NCBI GenBank assembly: GCA_944390575.1
Contig: CALXQJ010000003.1
Coordinates: 124,001-188,000, forward strand
Origin: an uncultured Spirochaetota bacterium
GTDB taxonomy: Bacteria > Spirochaetota > Brachyspiria > Brachyspirales > Brachyspiraceae
Length of the DNA stretch: 64,000 bases
Direction: 5' to 3'
The notes under the pieces are model-generated. The model was not told the DNA's origin and searched no databases. It was given only the letters and a program-made list of their open reading frames with translations. Below are positions 37,689 through 47,454 of this stretch, one piece after another (the stretch's first letter is position 1; the number at the start of each line of letters is the position of its first letter). The position numbers were made by a program, and so were the translations under genes.

Positions 37689-38213
37689 ATGAAAGTTATA
37701 CATTATATACTATACTCTTGTATTTTAATTTTATTAATTACTATTTTTATAAAAAGCTATAAAACTTCTTCAAATATTAAATCTGGTCAATTTTCTCATA
37801 GAGATTTAATTTCTTTTTCTAATAATGAAATTAGATCTATAGCGTCTTTTAATTTTAATACTTCTTTTATAAAGTTAGCTGAAGCTTTTGAAGTACCTGA
37901 AAATAATATTAGAAATAATATACTTAGAAAAAATCTAAAAGTAAGAGCTAATGATGCTGAGCTTATTATTTTTGTTGGAGACAAAGAAATAGAACAAATT
38001 ACTATTAATATAAATAATGATATTGATATACTATTAAATAATTTATTAAAAAATATGCAAGCTAATAACTTAGAGATAAATAAAGAAATAATAGATAGTG
38101 ACAATGGTGAACAGTTAGCTGAAATATACACACATACAGATGATGATTATCAATTTATCATAACAAAAACAACTACAAACTTATCTATAGACTATATTAA
38201 TATAAATCATTAA
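37689..38213 (+). CDS. Hypothetical single-pass membrane or secreted protein
   Basis: A 174-residue protein with a hydrophobic N-terminal segment (IHYILYSCILILLITIFI) that could be a membrane anchor or uncleaved signal; the rest would lie in the periplasm. It is rich in Asn, Asp and Ile with no motif I recognise. It lies between the ComFB-domain gene (24 bases upstream) and an aldo/keto reductase gene (6 bases downstream), so it is probably part of one transcript with them. No ribosome-binding site is obvious. Confidence 0.65.
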   Translation: MKVIHYILYSCILILLITIFIKSYKTSSNIKSGQFSHRDLISFSNNEIRSIASFNFNTSFIKLAEAFEVPENNIRNNILRKNLKVRANDAELIIFVGDKEIEQITININNDIDILLNNLLKNMQANNLEINKEIIDSDNGEQLAEIYTHTDDDYQFIITKTTTNLSIDYININH

Positions 38214-38219
38214 TAAAAT

Positions 38220-39077
38220 ATGATAAATCAAAATTATAAACTAAAATCTAATATTATAATGCCAAAATTAGGACTTGGTACTTGGCAAGTTGGAAGATAC
38301 AAAGATAAATTTAATGATGAAGTAAAATCTATAAAATATGCATTAGAGAATGGATATAAATTAATAGATACAGCAGAAATGTATGATGATGCTGAAATTG
38401 TTTTATCTGAAGCATTAAAAAATAGTGATACTAAAAGAGAAGATATTTTCATAGTATCTAAAATATATCCTCATAATGCAAATGCAAATAATTTCTTTAC
38501 AAGCTTAGAAAATAGTTTACAGAGAATAAATACTAATTACTTAGATATGTATCTTTTACATTGGAGAGGTGGAGCTAATATAAAAGAAGTTGTAGCCCTT
38601 ATGGAAGAAGCTAAAAAGAAATGTTTAATTAAATCTTGGGGTGTATCAAACTTTGATATAGATGATATGATAGAATTAAAGAATATAGAGTATGGTAATA
38701 GATGTGAATGTAATCAAGTATTATATCATCTACATTCAAGAGGAATAGATTTTTCTTTATCTGAATATTTAGAAAAAGAGAATATAGCATTAATGACATA
38801 TTGTCCTTTAGCACAAAATGGAGATTTAGGATATAAGTTATTAGAAAACAAAGTATTAAAAAAGATAGCAAAAAAACATAATGCTACATCTTCTCAAATT
38901 GCATTATCATTTATAATGAGTTTTGAAAATAGAATAGTAATTCCAAAAAGTACAAATAAAAATCATATATTAGAAAATAAAAAATCAGAAAACATTATAC
39001 TTGATAATGAAGATATAGAAGAAATAAATAAAGAGTTTCCAAGACCAAATATAAAAACTCACTTAGACATTGTATAA
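38220..39077 (+). CDS. Aldo/keto reductase
   Basis: A 285-residue (alpha/beta)8 NADPH oxidoreductase. The family signatures are MPKLGLGTWQVG, LIDTAEMYDDAEIVLSEAL with catalytic Asp and Tyr, the Lys in IFIVSKIYP, the His in LDMYLLHWRG, SWGVSNFD and the C-terminal IVIPKSTNKNHILENK. The tetrad Asp-Tyr-Lys-His is complete. It reduces aldehydes or ketones in the cytoplasm; substrate unknown. It follows the preceding gene by 6 bases. Confidence 0.9.
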   Translation: MINQNYKLKSNIIMPKLGLGTWQVGRYKDKFNDEVKSIKYALENGYKLIDTAEMYDDAEIVLSEALKNSDTKREDIFIVSKIYPHNANANNFFTSLENSLQRINTNYLDMYLLHWRGGANIKEVVALMEEAKKKCLIKSWGVSNFDIDDMIELKNIEYGNRCECNQVLYHLHSRGIDFSLSEYLEKENIALMTYCPLAQNGDLGYKLLENKVLKKIAKKHNATSSQIALSFIMSFENRIVIPKSTNKNHILENKKSENIILDNEDIEEINKEFPRPNIKTHLDIV

Positions 39078-39107
39078 AATAAAAAAAATAAAAAATAAGG
39101 ATTAAAA

Positions 39108-39476
39108 ATGAAATCTATATATACAATACTACTTTTAATATTATCAAATATATTTATGACATTTGCTTGGTATGGTCATTTAAAATTTAGTGAGATGAAA
39201 GGTTTTGAAAAGTTATCATTACCTATTATTATTCTAATAAGCTGGGCTATTGCATTTTTTGAATATTGCTTTCAAGTGCCAGCAAATAAAATAGGATTTG
39301 ATGGCAATGGTGGACCTTTTTCACTTCTACAATTAAAAGTTATGCAAGAAGTTATTACACTATCTGTATTTACTATATTTACACTTGTATTTTTTAAGAC
39401 AGAATCTTTTAGAATAAATCATTTTATAGGATTTATATGTTTAATACTAGCTGTTTACTTTATATTTAAAAAATAG
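39108..39476 (+). CDS. DMT-family (DUF486) membrane protein
   Basis: A 122-residue protein with four hydrophobic segments. It matches the DUF486 family closely: TFAWYGHLKF, AWAIAFFEYCFQVPANKIG-like sequence (SWAIAFFEYCFQVPANKIGF), GPFSLLQLKVMQEVITL and a final helix. The family belongs to the drug/metabolite transporter clan, probably as a half-size dimer; the transported compound is not known. AAGGA lies before the ATG. It meets the GT61 gene on the other strand with only 3 bases between. Confidence 0.85.
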   Translation: MKSIYTILLLILSNIFMTFAWYGHLKFSEMKGFEKLSLPIIILISWAIAFFEYCFQVPANKIGFDGNGGPFSLLQLKVMQEVITLSVFTIFTLVFFKTESFRINHFIGFICLILAVYFIFKK

Positions 39477-39479
39477 ATT

Positions 39480-40574
39480 TTAATTATATTCAAAAGTATT
39501 AAATACTTTTGTAAACTCATCAATATCTATCTTAAAATCAAAGTCATTATTCTTATTATGATTATTTAAGAATTTAAAGTTATCCTTATTAGTTTCAGTA
39601 TAATAGGAATAAGTTCCCCCTACATTCTCTAAAATAAATGTCCAAGTATTTTCTTCAGGTCTAATATATGGTTCTATACCAAGAACTTTAATACCTTTAT
39701 TAGAACATATTAAGTTAGCAAGACCACTACCAACAATAGAAATAACTCTCTCTACATTATAAAATAAAAAAAACTGATATTCTAAAGAATGCTCTTCTAA
39801 GCAAATAGACTCATATCCATATTTACTTAATAAATTTAATAATTCTTCCTCATTTAATAGATTTCTTGTTTTTAGTTTTTTTCTTCTTAAATATACCTTT
39901 TTAGGAAATGTATAATTATCTTTATTTCTTAAAAAAAGCTCTTTTGCAAATAAATTATATCTAATAAATACCCACTTATCTGGTCTCAATACTCCACAAG
40001 GAAGTGATGGAATATATAAATTTTCACATTCTACCTCCATTTCATCATCTATATAAAATATCTTTTTATCATCAAAACCAAATAACTTTAAACTCTCTCT
40101 ATGAAATGAAGAAATACAACCAGAACCTAAAACAATAGTATCTATCTTTTCAAATAATCCGCTATCTTTTAATATAAATAATTTAGGTAAAATATCTTGT
40201 ATCCAATGAGCAAATGATACAACCCATAAAGATTGTAATGAAAATATATTTCCTTTAATATAAACTTTTTTCTTAAGCGGATAAAAAGCAAAATAACCAC
40301 CCAAAATAAGAGTATCAAACATACCCGTAGGTATTAAATCTCTAATTAATTTTTTATCTTTATTAAAATAATATCCAAATGTAGAATATATATAAGCATT
40401 ACTTAATTTACAAATATAATTAGTTCTATCAGAATTATCATAATCTATACTATAGACTATATCATTTTTATCTAAATCATTAATAGTAATAGAATTCTTA
40501 TAAAGAACTTTAGAAATATAAGAACCTATTTTTCTTCTAATAGTTCCATTTAATAATTTATTGCCAAGTCCCAT
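39480..40574 (-). CDS. Glycosyltransferase family 61-like protein
   Basis: A 364-residue protein resembling GT61 (DUF563) capsular polysaccharide enzymes: SLQSLWVVSFAHWIQDILPK with the H-W-x2-D motif, KVYLRRKKLKTRNLLNEEEL, and EHSLEYQFFLFYNVERVISI followed by GSGLANLIC. These bacterial members add sugars to cell-surface glycans; donor and acceptor are unknown. It has no signal or membrane segment and should act on the cytoplasmic face. It is directly downstream of the SNF2 gene on the same strand (11 bases), although the roles seem unrelated. Confidence 0.8.
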   Translation of the reverse strand: MGLGNKLLNGTIRRKIGSYISKVLYKNSITINDLDKNDIVYSIDYDNSDRTNYICKLSNAYIYSTFGYYFNKDKKLIRDLIPTGMFDTLILGGYFAFYPLKKKVYIKGNIFSLQSLWVVSFAHWIQDILPKLFILKDSGLFEKIDTIVLGSGCISSFHRESLKLFGFDDKKIFYIDDEMEVECENLYIPSLPCGVLRPDKWVFIRYNLFAKELFLRNKDNYTFPKKVYLRRKKLKTRNLLNEEELLNLLSKYGYESICLEEHSLEYQFFLFYNVERVISIVGSGLANLICSNKGIKVLGIEPYIRPEENTWTFILENVGGTYSYYTETNKDNFKFLNNHNKNNDFDFKIDIDEFTKVFNTFEYN

Positions 40575-40585
40575 ATATCATACTC

Positions 40586-43582
40586 CTAATTAATTAAATT
40601 CTTAACTTCATCCCAACTAAGTTTAGAAATATCTCCCATACTGCCATCAACAACAGTATCTATTAAAATACGCTTTTTATCCTGAAGTTCTAAAATTTTC
40701 TCTTCAATAGTACCCTTAGTGACAAGCTTATAATTAGTAACAACACGCTTCTGACCAATCCTATAAGCCCTATCCGTAGCCTGATCCTCAACAGCAGGAT
40801 TCCACCACAAATCATAATGGATAACAGTATCAGCCTTAGTAAGAGTAAGACCAGTACCAGCAGCCTTTAAACTAAGTAAAAATATAGGAGCCTCTCCATC
40901 ATTAAAACGATGAACTAAATCCATCCTATCTTTAGTAGTACCATCCAAATAAAAATAATTAATTCCAAGTTTCTTAAAAGCTTCTCTCATAATTTTAAGC
41001 ATTCGAGTAAAAGAACTAAATACTAATACATTATGCCCTCCAGATATAGCCTCACGTATCATTTCTATAAATAATTGAAACTTACCACTTGTATGACTAT
41101 CCCCCCTCAAATCTGGATGCATTAATTTAGGATGACTACATACTTGTCTTAATCGTGTAAGAGCAGAAAATATCTCTATATGAGATTGATTAAATCCCTT
41201 TCTCTTAACAGTTTCAAATATTTCTATACGAGCAGCCTCTAGTATAGACATATAAAGCTCTTTTTGATCTTTAGTTAAATCACAATACTGTACTATTGTA
41301 TTTTTAGGTGGTAAATCTGTAAGTACATCTGTTTTTAATCTTCTTAAAATAAAAGGAGCTATTCTTGTTTTCAAATTGTCTAAAGCCTCTGTAGAATTAT
41401 CTAAATTTGATAATATAGGAATCTCATACTCCTCAACAAAGTCCTTATGACGCCCCAAAAATCCAGGCATAAGAAAGTCAAACATAGACCACATCTCGCT
41501 AATACTATTTTCTATAGGAGTACCACTAAGAGCAAGACGTTTTTGACTTTTTAAACTTTTTACTATCTTAGCATTTTGAGTATTTGCATTTTTTATATGT
41601 TGAGCCTCATCTAATATAACATAATTAAACTCATTCTCACTTAGTAGCTTTATATCTCTCTTTAATGTAGAATAAGAAATAATAGCAACATCATAATTAC
41701 TAACAGCCTTAACCTTTCTTAATCTCTTTTTAACACTACCAGTTAATACTATAACTTCAAGTTGAGGAGCAAATTTACGTATCTCATAATACCAATTTGA
41801 TACACAAGAAGTAGGAGCAACTATTAAAGAAGTATTAGTAGCACCATTTTCCTTTTCTTTTAATATAGTAGCTATAGTCTGAAAACTCTTTCCTAAACCC
41901 ATATCATCAGCAAGTATACCATTAAGAGACATATCAGCCAATTTACGAAGCCATTTATAGCCTACTAATTGATAATTTCTAAACTCACCAACTATACCAG
42001 TAGGAGGGGTCTCATCATAATCTACTTTTTTAATATTATTAATAGTCTCAAGCGAAGTATCATCCAAGTCTAACTCAATACCACTATGCTTTTCTAACAT
42101 ATCTACAAAATATGGAGCAGAAAACATAGGAAGTAAATATCTATTGTCTATATTACTTTCTATATCTCCTTGAAACATCTTTGCAATATAATCTATAACT
42201 TCTAAATCTATTGGTACAAATGATCCATTTTGAAGCCTTATATATTCTCTATTTTTTAATTTTACTTCTCTAATTATATCTGTTAGATCGTGTATCTCTT
42301 TTACGCCATCAAAAGAAAATTTTATCTCAAAGAAATTAATACTTTTTGTTAAAGAGACTTTCATATTTAGAGGTTTTACATTTACCTTTAATGCCTTAAA
42401 AGATTCACTATAATAGCAAGTCCATCCCCTATCTTGTAGCATTGGAAGTATTTTATAGCATAAATAAAATATAGTTTCATCATCTTTTGTAGAAAAGGTA
42501 TAGTCGCCATCTTTTTCTAAATATTTTGATAGTGTATCACAAAAATATTTTTCTTTTTCTTCATCTCTATAAAGCTCTTCATTAGATGAAAATAATGAAT
42601 TACTTGTATAAGTTCCTGAGTATGGATCTACTGTAAAATTGCCGTATTTAAATCTTATTGTAGAAAATACATTAGTACCATCATAGTCTAAAAATAATAA
42701 TGCCTGTGCTGGATAGGCTAATATTTCATTATGTGTTATATCTTCTGGTAATTCTACTAAAAAATCTTTTTTTAAACTTGGTAATACCCTTGAACAAAAA
42801 TCTTTTATATAATCACTACTAATTACAACTGAAGATTTAAACATTGTATTTATAACTTTTGGGTATGATGGTTTTGTTTTATAGAATATATCTTTATATA
42901 ATATATAATCGCAGTTTTCTCCGAATGTATATATTCTATTAATATCTATATCTTTTATTGTTAGATCTAATATTAAATTTTTATCTATACTATAATAACT
43001 TTGTATACCTAATTGTAGTGGTTCTTCTTGAAATAGTATTACTTTACTTTCTAATCTTATATTATGTATGTCTTTTAATATATCTAAACATTTTTGTGCT
43101 TCATAATCTTTAAAGTGTAATTTACCACTTTCTTGATTATGCTTACCTTCTGTATATAAATTATTCAAAAATCTAATCAGTCGGGCTTCGGATTTACTAA
43201 AATCTTCTAACTCTATTTTCTTTTCTATATCTTCAAATTTTTGTATATCGCCAACTACACAAGAAAATAAAAAATTCTCTAAACTTGATATTCTATACTC
43301 TTTTTTTGTTTCTAAGTCTATTAACTTTAATGATAATGATAGTATTTTATCATTGGTGTTACCTCTTAATGAAAGTAGTACTGATAAGCTATAATATTCC
43401 CTATATAGATTGTCTCTATAGGTATCCATTAATGGTGAGCGTGTATAATATAACCAGCTTGTTTTATCTATTATTATACTTTTCTCTTCTTTATTATCAG
43501 TTTCTTCTATTATATTGTCTGAAAAATTAAGAAGATTTTCTTTTGAATCATCAGTATCATCAAAGAGTGTATTTTCTTTCAT
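40586..43582 (-). CDS. SNF2-family DNA-dependent ATPase
   Basis: A 998-residue Swi2/Snf2 protein. The C-terminal half carries the helicase motifs: LADDMGLGKSFQTIA (I), VAPTSCVSNWYYEI (Ia), LDEAQHIKN (II), ALSGTPIENS (III), then VLVFSSFTRML (IV), LSLKAAGTGLTLTKAD (V) and DRAYRIGQKRVV (VI). The N-terminal 500 residues are the divergent region of bacterial SNF2 proteins (RapA/HepA-like only in the motor). Such proteins remodel protein-DNA or RNA polymerase complexes; the target is unknown. A good promoter lies at 43671-43698. Confidence 0.92.
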   Translation of the reverse strand: MKENTLFDDTDDSKENLLNFSDNIIEETDNKEEKSIIIDKTSWLYYTRSPLMDTYRDNLYREYYSLSVLLSLRGNTNDKILSLSLKLIDLETKKEYRISSLENFLFSCVVGDIQKFEDIEKKIELEDFSKSEARLIRFLNNLYTEGKHNQESGKLHFKDYEAQKCLDILKDIHNIRLESKVILFQEEPLQLGIQSYYSIDKNLILDLTIKDIDINRIYTFGENCDYILYKDIFYKTKPSYPKVINTMFKSSVVISSDYIKDFCSRVLPSLKKDFLVELPEDITHNEILAYPAQALLFLDYDGTNVFSTIRFKYGNFTVDPYSGTYTSNSLFSSNEELYRDEEKEKYFCDTLSKYLEKDGDYTFSTKDDETIFYLCYKILPMLQDRGWTCYYSESFKALKVNVKPLNMKVSLTKSINFFEIKFSFDGVKEIHDLTDIIREVKLKNREYIRLQNGSFVPIDLEVIDYIAKMFQGDIESNIDNRYLLPMFSAPYFVDMLEKHSGIELDLDDTSLETINNIKKVDYDETPPTGIVGEFRNYQLVGYKWLRKLADMSLNGILADDMGLGKSFQTIATILKEKENGATNTSLIVAPTSCVSNWYYEIRKFAPQLEVIVLTGSVKKRLRKVKAVSNYDVAIISYSTLKRDIKLLSENEFNYVILDEAQHIKNANTQNAKIVKSLKSQKRLALSGTPIENSISEMWSMFDFLMPGFLGRHKDFVEEYEIPILSNLDNSTEALDNLKTRIAPFILRRLKTDVLTDLPPKNTIVQYCDLTKDQKELYMSILEAARIEIFETVKRKGFNQSHIEIFSALTRLRQVCSHPKLMHPDLRGDSHTSGKFQLFIEMIREAISGGHNVLVFSSFTRMLKIMREAFKKLGINYFYLDGTTKDRMDLVHRFNDGEAPIFLLSLKAAGTGLTLTKADTVIHYDLWWNPAVEDQATDRAYRIGQKRVVTNYKLVTKGTIEEKILELQDKKRILIDTVVDGSMGDISKLSWDEVKNLIN

Positions 43583-43670
43583 AACTTATTTTTCTTTTAT
43601 ACCCAAAATATACTTAAAAGAATGTTAACATAATACTGTTTATTTATACATTACTTTTTTTAGTGTACCT

Positions 43671-43698
43671 ATAATAAAGAAAAAACTGAAAATGTCAA
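43671..43698 (-). promoter_or_regulatory. Promoter for the SNF2 gene
   Basis: On the minus strand TTGACA (43698-43693), 16 bases, TATTAT (43676-43671), giving a leader of about 80 bases before ATG 43582. It lies just downstream of brnA, so the SNF2 gene does not depend on the BrnTA transcript. Confidence 0.5.
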
Positions 43699-43710
43699 TA
43701 GAATTTTAAT

Positions 43711-43971
43711 TTATATATATTTATGTTTTTTATTCTTTAATGTATTACTTCTTCTTTTTATATTATTTAAATATTTTGAATGAGTTAGTATATCTGTTGC
43801 TAAATTTGATATTGACTTATTTTTTATTTTTGAAAGTTTTTCTAGCCTTATAATTAATTTTCTATCTAAGTAAATTGGTGTTAAAATATCTTCTTCTTTT
43901 TCTATATAAAACATACCAGAACGAAAATCTTTTATATTTACTGCTTTTGAAAAGTCGTACTCTTTTTTCAT
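43711..43971 (-). CDS. BrnA-like antitoxin
   Basis: An 86-residue basic protein 8 bases downstream of a BrnT toxin gene. It contains a ribbon-helix-helix-like segment TPIYLDRKLIIRLEKLSKIK followed by a helix KSISNLATDIL, fitting the DNA-binding C-terminal part of BrnA antitoxins, which neutralise BrnT and repress the operon. The usual BrnA sequence is weakly conserved, so position beside brnT carries much of the weight. Confidence 0.72.
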   Translation of the reverse strand: MKKEYDFSKAVNIKDFRSGMFYIEKEEDILTPIYLDRKLIIRLEKLSKIKNKSISNLATDILTHSKYLNNIKRRSNTLKNKKHKYI

Positions 43972-43979
43972 ATTATTTT

Positions 43980-44282
43980 TTAATTCCTATCTTTATTAAA
44001 ATTAATATAGTCTCTCTTTTCTTTACTTGTAGCATATCTTGCTGATATTATTCTTATTATTTCTACACCTTCTCTACTTCTATCTGTATGTACTACAACT
44101 ACTATAGTTTGATTTCCTATACTACCTAATGTTATAAAACGCTCTTCTGTATATGATAAATCATCATCCTTCATAATTAATGCATTATTATCTGTAAAAA
44201 CGTGTAATGCTTTTTCAAATGAAATTTTATGCTTCTTTATATTTAATAAATTCTTTTTTTCATCCCATTCGAATTTTACCAT
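43980..44282 (-). CDS. brnT: BrnT family toxin (ribonuclease)
   Basis: A 100-residue protein with the BrnT pattern: KFEWDEKKNLLNIKKHKISF, then EKALHVFTDNNALIMKD, RFITLGSIGNQTIVVVVHTD and IEIIRIISARYATSKEKRDY-like ending (VEIIRIISARYATSKEKRDY). BrnT is a RelE-fold mRNA ribonuclease that arrests growth when free. Toxin precedes antitoxin, the usual order for brnTA. It opens the accessory island and is divergent from the type IIG restriction gene. Confidence 0.9.
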   Translation of the reverse strand: MVKFEWDEKKNLLNIKKHKISFEKALHVFTDNNALIMKDDDLSYTEERFITLGSIGNQTIVVVVHTDRSREGVEIIRIISARYATSKEKRDYINFNKDRN

Positions 44283-44414
44283 ATATTATTATATTCTACA
44301 TATTTTATAAATTATAGCAATTATTATTATTTATTATATAAAAAAAATTAAAAATAGTATATATTAATATCGTTAAATATTTATTTTCTCATATTAAAGG
44401 AATATATTAGTATT

Positions 44415-47400
44415 ATGTCTGATAATAAAATTAAAGCTTATGAAACTATTAAAAATCTTGTATACAAATTTGAAAGTAATTATAGTCAGTATAATGATAT
44501 TAATTATAATGAAACTATGACTAGACGTGATTTTATCGACCCTTTCTTTGAAGCTCTTGGGTGGGATGTCGCTAATAAACAGGGGTTTTCTGAAACCTAT
44601 CGTGATGTTGTACACGAAGATAAGCTAAAAATTCGTGAGTCTAAAAATAATGTGCTTCGTTGTAAAGCTCCTGATTATGCTTTTCGTATTGGCGGAAATC
44701 GTGTATTCTTCGTTGAGGCTAAAAAACCTTTTGTTAAGCTTGATAATAATCCTGAAACTGCTTTTCAACTTAGACGTTATGGGTATAGTGCTAGTCTTGG
44801 GGTTAGTATTCTTACTGATTTTGAAGAAATTGCTATTTATGATTGTAGTGTTAAGCCTAATATTAATGATAAAAGCTCGGTTGCCAGAATTAAATACTAT
44901 AACTACAAAGAATATCTTAATGAAGATGTATTCAACTTTATATATGACACATTTGCGAGAGAAAATATTCCTCGTGGCTCTTTGGAAAAATATATTGCTG
45001 ATAGCAAAATAAAAAAAGGGACTAGCTCTGTTGATAGCGACTTTTTAAACTCGCTTGATAATTTACGTACTAAACTTGCTGATAATATTAATAAACTTAA
45101 TAAAAATCTTTCTGTACGCGATCTTAACTTTGCTGTGCAGGCTATTATTGATAGAATTATATTCTTACGGGTTGCTGAAGATAGAAATGTTGAAGAATAT
45201 GGGAGACTTAGGGTTATTTGTCAAAACAAAAGTGACTCGTTTTATCTTAAACTTATTGATGTTTTTAGAGATGCTGATAGTAAGTATAATTCGGGGCTTT
45301 TTCATCTTGAGAGTGATTTTATTACTACTAATCTTCAAATAGATAATAAGGTAATTAAAGAGATTATTGAAGAGCTTTATTATCCTATTAGTCCTTATGA
45401 GTTTTCTGTTATCTCTGTTGAGATTATTGGGAATGCTTATGAACAGTTCTTGGGGAAAACTATTTCTATTAATAATCGTAATAAGGCGGTGATTGATCTT
45501 AAACCTGAAGTGCGTAAGGCGGGAGGAGTATATTATACGCCTGAGTATATTGTTGATTATATTGTGCGTAATAGTGTTGGAGTTATGATTGAGGGGAAGA
45601 GTCCTGAGGAAATTGCCAAAATCAAGATTATTGATCCTGCTTGTGGAAGTGGTAGCTTCTTACTTGGTGTTTATCAATATTTACTTGATTATCATCTTGA
45701 TTATTATAAGAATAAAAAACAAAATACAAAGTTTCGTGGCGTGAAAGATGATGTTTTGAATGAGGGGGGCGATGGTCTTAGTCTTTGGCTTAAAAAGCGT
45801 ATACTTGTTAATAATATCTTTGGGGTGGATATTGATGCTAATGCTGTTGAGGTTAGCAAGTTGTCTTTGCTTTTAAAATGTTTGGAGGGGGAAACTAAGG
45901 CTTCGCTTATTAATAATGCGAGTTTGTTTAATGAGCGGGCTTTGCCTTCTTTGGAGGATAATATTAAGTGTGGGAATAGTTTGATTGGGAGTGATTTTTA
46001 CAAGAATGAAGAAATGCTTTTGCTTGATGAGGATATGCAATACAAGATTAACTGTTTTGACTTTGAGGATGAGTTTAAAGAAGTATTTAAAAATGGTTCT
46101 AATGGTTTTGATATAGTTGTTGGAAATCCTCCTTATGTACAGTTGCAAGGGATGGAAAAAGAATTTAAAACTGGGTATCAATCTGGAAATTATAAGACTT
46201 ATCATTCTATGGGCGATATTTATCAGCTTTTCTTTGAGAAAGCACTTAATATTATTAATGATAATGGGGTTGTTGGTTTTATTGTTTCTAATAAGTGGAT
46301 GAGGGCTGGGTATGGTGAAAAAACGAGAGAGTATTTTTATTATAATGCTAATAATGTGAAAGTTGTCGACTTGGGGGCTGGACGGTTTAAAGGGGCTACT
46401 GTTGATACTAATATTATTTTTTATGGTAAGAATAATAAAAAAGAAATTGACGAGAAGAGAGTATTTCTTGCTGATAAATTTTATGATGATTTAGAAAAAC
46501 TATCTTCATTAACTGAATTAAAAAATAACATAGTAGCTCATAAAAATAAAGAATGGATTATTACTAATAATGAAGAAAACTCTATATTTGAAAAAATTAA
46601 ACAACATAAACCTTTGAAAGATTGGGATATTACAATAAACTATGGTATAAAGACAGGATTTAATGAGGCTTTTATTATTGATGAAGAGACTAAGAATAAA
46701 CTTATTGAAGAAGACAGAAAAAGTGAAGAAATTATAAAACCTTTACTTCGTGGACGTGATATTAAAAGATATTCTTATAACTTTGCTAATCTTTACTTAA
46801 TTAATACACATAACGGTATAAAAGAAAAAGGTATACCTCCTATTGATATTAAAAACTACCCTGCTATAAAAAAACATTTAGACAAATATTATAAACAATT
46901 AGAAAAAAGACAAGATAAAGGTATTACTCCTTATAATTTGAGAAACTGTGCTTATTTAGAAGATTTTGATAAAGATAAAATTGTGTGGACACCTGTTAAT
47001 GGAATTTATTATTTTTCATTTATAGATAAAGGGTATTATTTTAATAATTCTCTTTTTATGATTACTGATAATAATAATGATACTAACAAATTAAAATATC
47101 TATTAGCAGTATTAAATACTGTTACATTTAAATTAGGAAATTTAATTACTCCTTTAACAAATGTAGGACAATATGCATACGGCTCTAAAGAATTTATGCA
47201 AAATATACCTATACCAGAAACTGACGAAGAAACTAAAAGAAAAATAGTTACTCTTGTGGATACTATTATTGAGGAAAATAAAAAGATTAAAAACGAGAAA
47301 AATCCTAACTCTATTAAAATTATTAATACTAAAATTAAAGCTATTGATAAAAATATCGATACTATAGTTTATTCTTTGTATAAACTTAGTGACGACGAGG

Positions 47401-47423
47401 TTAAAATCATTGAAAACTCGTAA
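44415..47423 (+). CDS. Type IIG restriction-modification enzyme (Eco57I-like)
   Basis: A 1002-residue single-chain nuclease-methyltransferase. N-terminal HsdR-like nuclease: PDYAFRIGG with Asp87 and VEAKKP with Glu101 and Lys103. Methylase motifs: DPACGSGSFLLG at 407 (motif I) and GNPPYVQ at 571-574 (N6-adenine, motif IV). The C-terminal part from about 690 should be the target-recognition domain, with a helical end (LVDTIIEENKKIKNEK). Codon use changes sharply: about 44415-46450 uses many CGT, CTT and GGG codons, about 46470-47230 uses AGA, TTA and ATA like the chromosome, then it shifts back. This suggests domain exchange. Confidence 0.92.
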   Translation: MSDNKIKAYETIKNLVYKFESNYSQYNDINYNETMTRRDFIDPFFEALGWDVANKQGFSETYRDVVHEDKLKIRESKNNVLRCKAPDYAFRIGGNRVFFVEAKKPFVKLDNNPETAFQLRRYGYSASLGVSILTDFEEIAIYDCSVKPNINDKSSVARIKYYNYKEYLNEDVFNFIYDTFARENIPRGSLEKYIADSKIKKGTSSVDSDFLNSLDNLRTKLADNINKLNKNLSVRDLNFAVQAIIDRIIFLRVAEDRNVEEYGRLRVICQNKSDSFYLKLIDVFRDADSKYNSGLFHLESDFITTNLQIDNKVIKEIIEELYYPISPYEFSVISVEIIGNAYEQFLGKTISINNRNKAVIDLKPEVRKAGGVYYTPEYIVDYIVRNSVGVMIEGKSPEEIAKIKIIDPACGSGSFLLGVYQYLLDYHLDYYKNKKQNTKFRGVKDDVLNEGGDGLSLWLKKRILVNNIFGVDIDANAVEVSKLSLLLKCLEGETKASLINNASLFNERALPSLEDNIKCGNSLIGSDFYKNEEMLLLDEDMQYKINCFDFEDEFKEVFKNGSNGFDIVVGNPPYVQLQGMEKEFKTGYQSGNYKTYHSMGDIYQLFFEKALNIINDNGVVGFIVSNKWMRAGYGEKTREYFYYNANNVKVVDLGAGRFKGATVDTNIIFYGKNNKKEIDEKRVFLADKFYDDLEKLSSLTELKNNIVAHKNKEWIITNNEENSIFEKIKQHKPLKDWDITINYGIKTGFNEAFIIDEETKNKLIEEDRKSEEIIKPLLRGRDIKRYSYNFANLYLINTHNGIKEKGIPPIDIKNYPAIKKHLDKYYKQLEKRQDKGITPYNLRNCAYLEDFDKDKIVWTPVNGIYYFSFIDKGYYFNNSLFMITDNNNDTNKLKYLLAVLNTVTFKLGNLITPLTNVGQYAYGSKEFMQNIPIPETDEETKRKIVTLVDTIIEENKKIKNEKNPNSIKIINTKIKAIDKNIDTIVYSLYKLSDDEVKIIENS

Positions 47424-47454
47424 CGCTAAAAACATAAACTTTATGGCTTTTTTG

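Noticed and set aside
44635-45342. Two hydrophobic open frames in another frame of the type IIG gene
   Set aside because: They overlap the nuclease motifs fully; Leu/Val-rich frame shift products of the CTT/GTT-rich codons.
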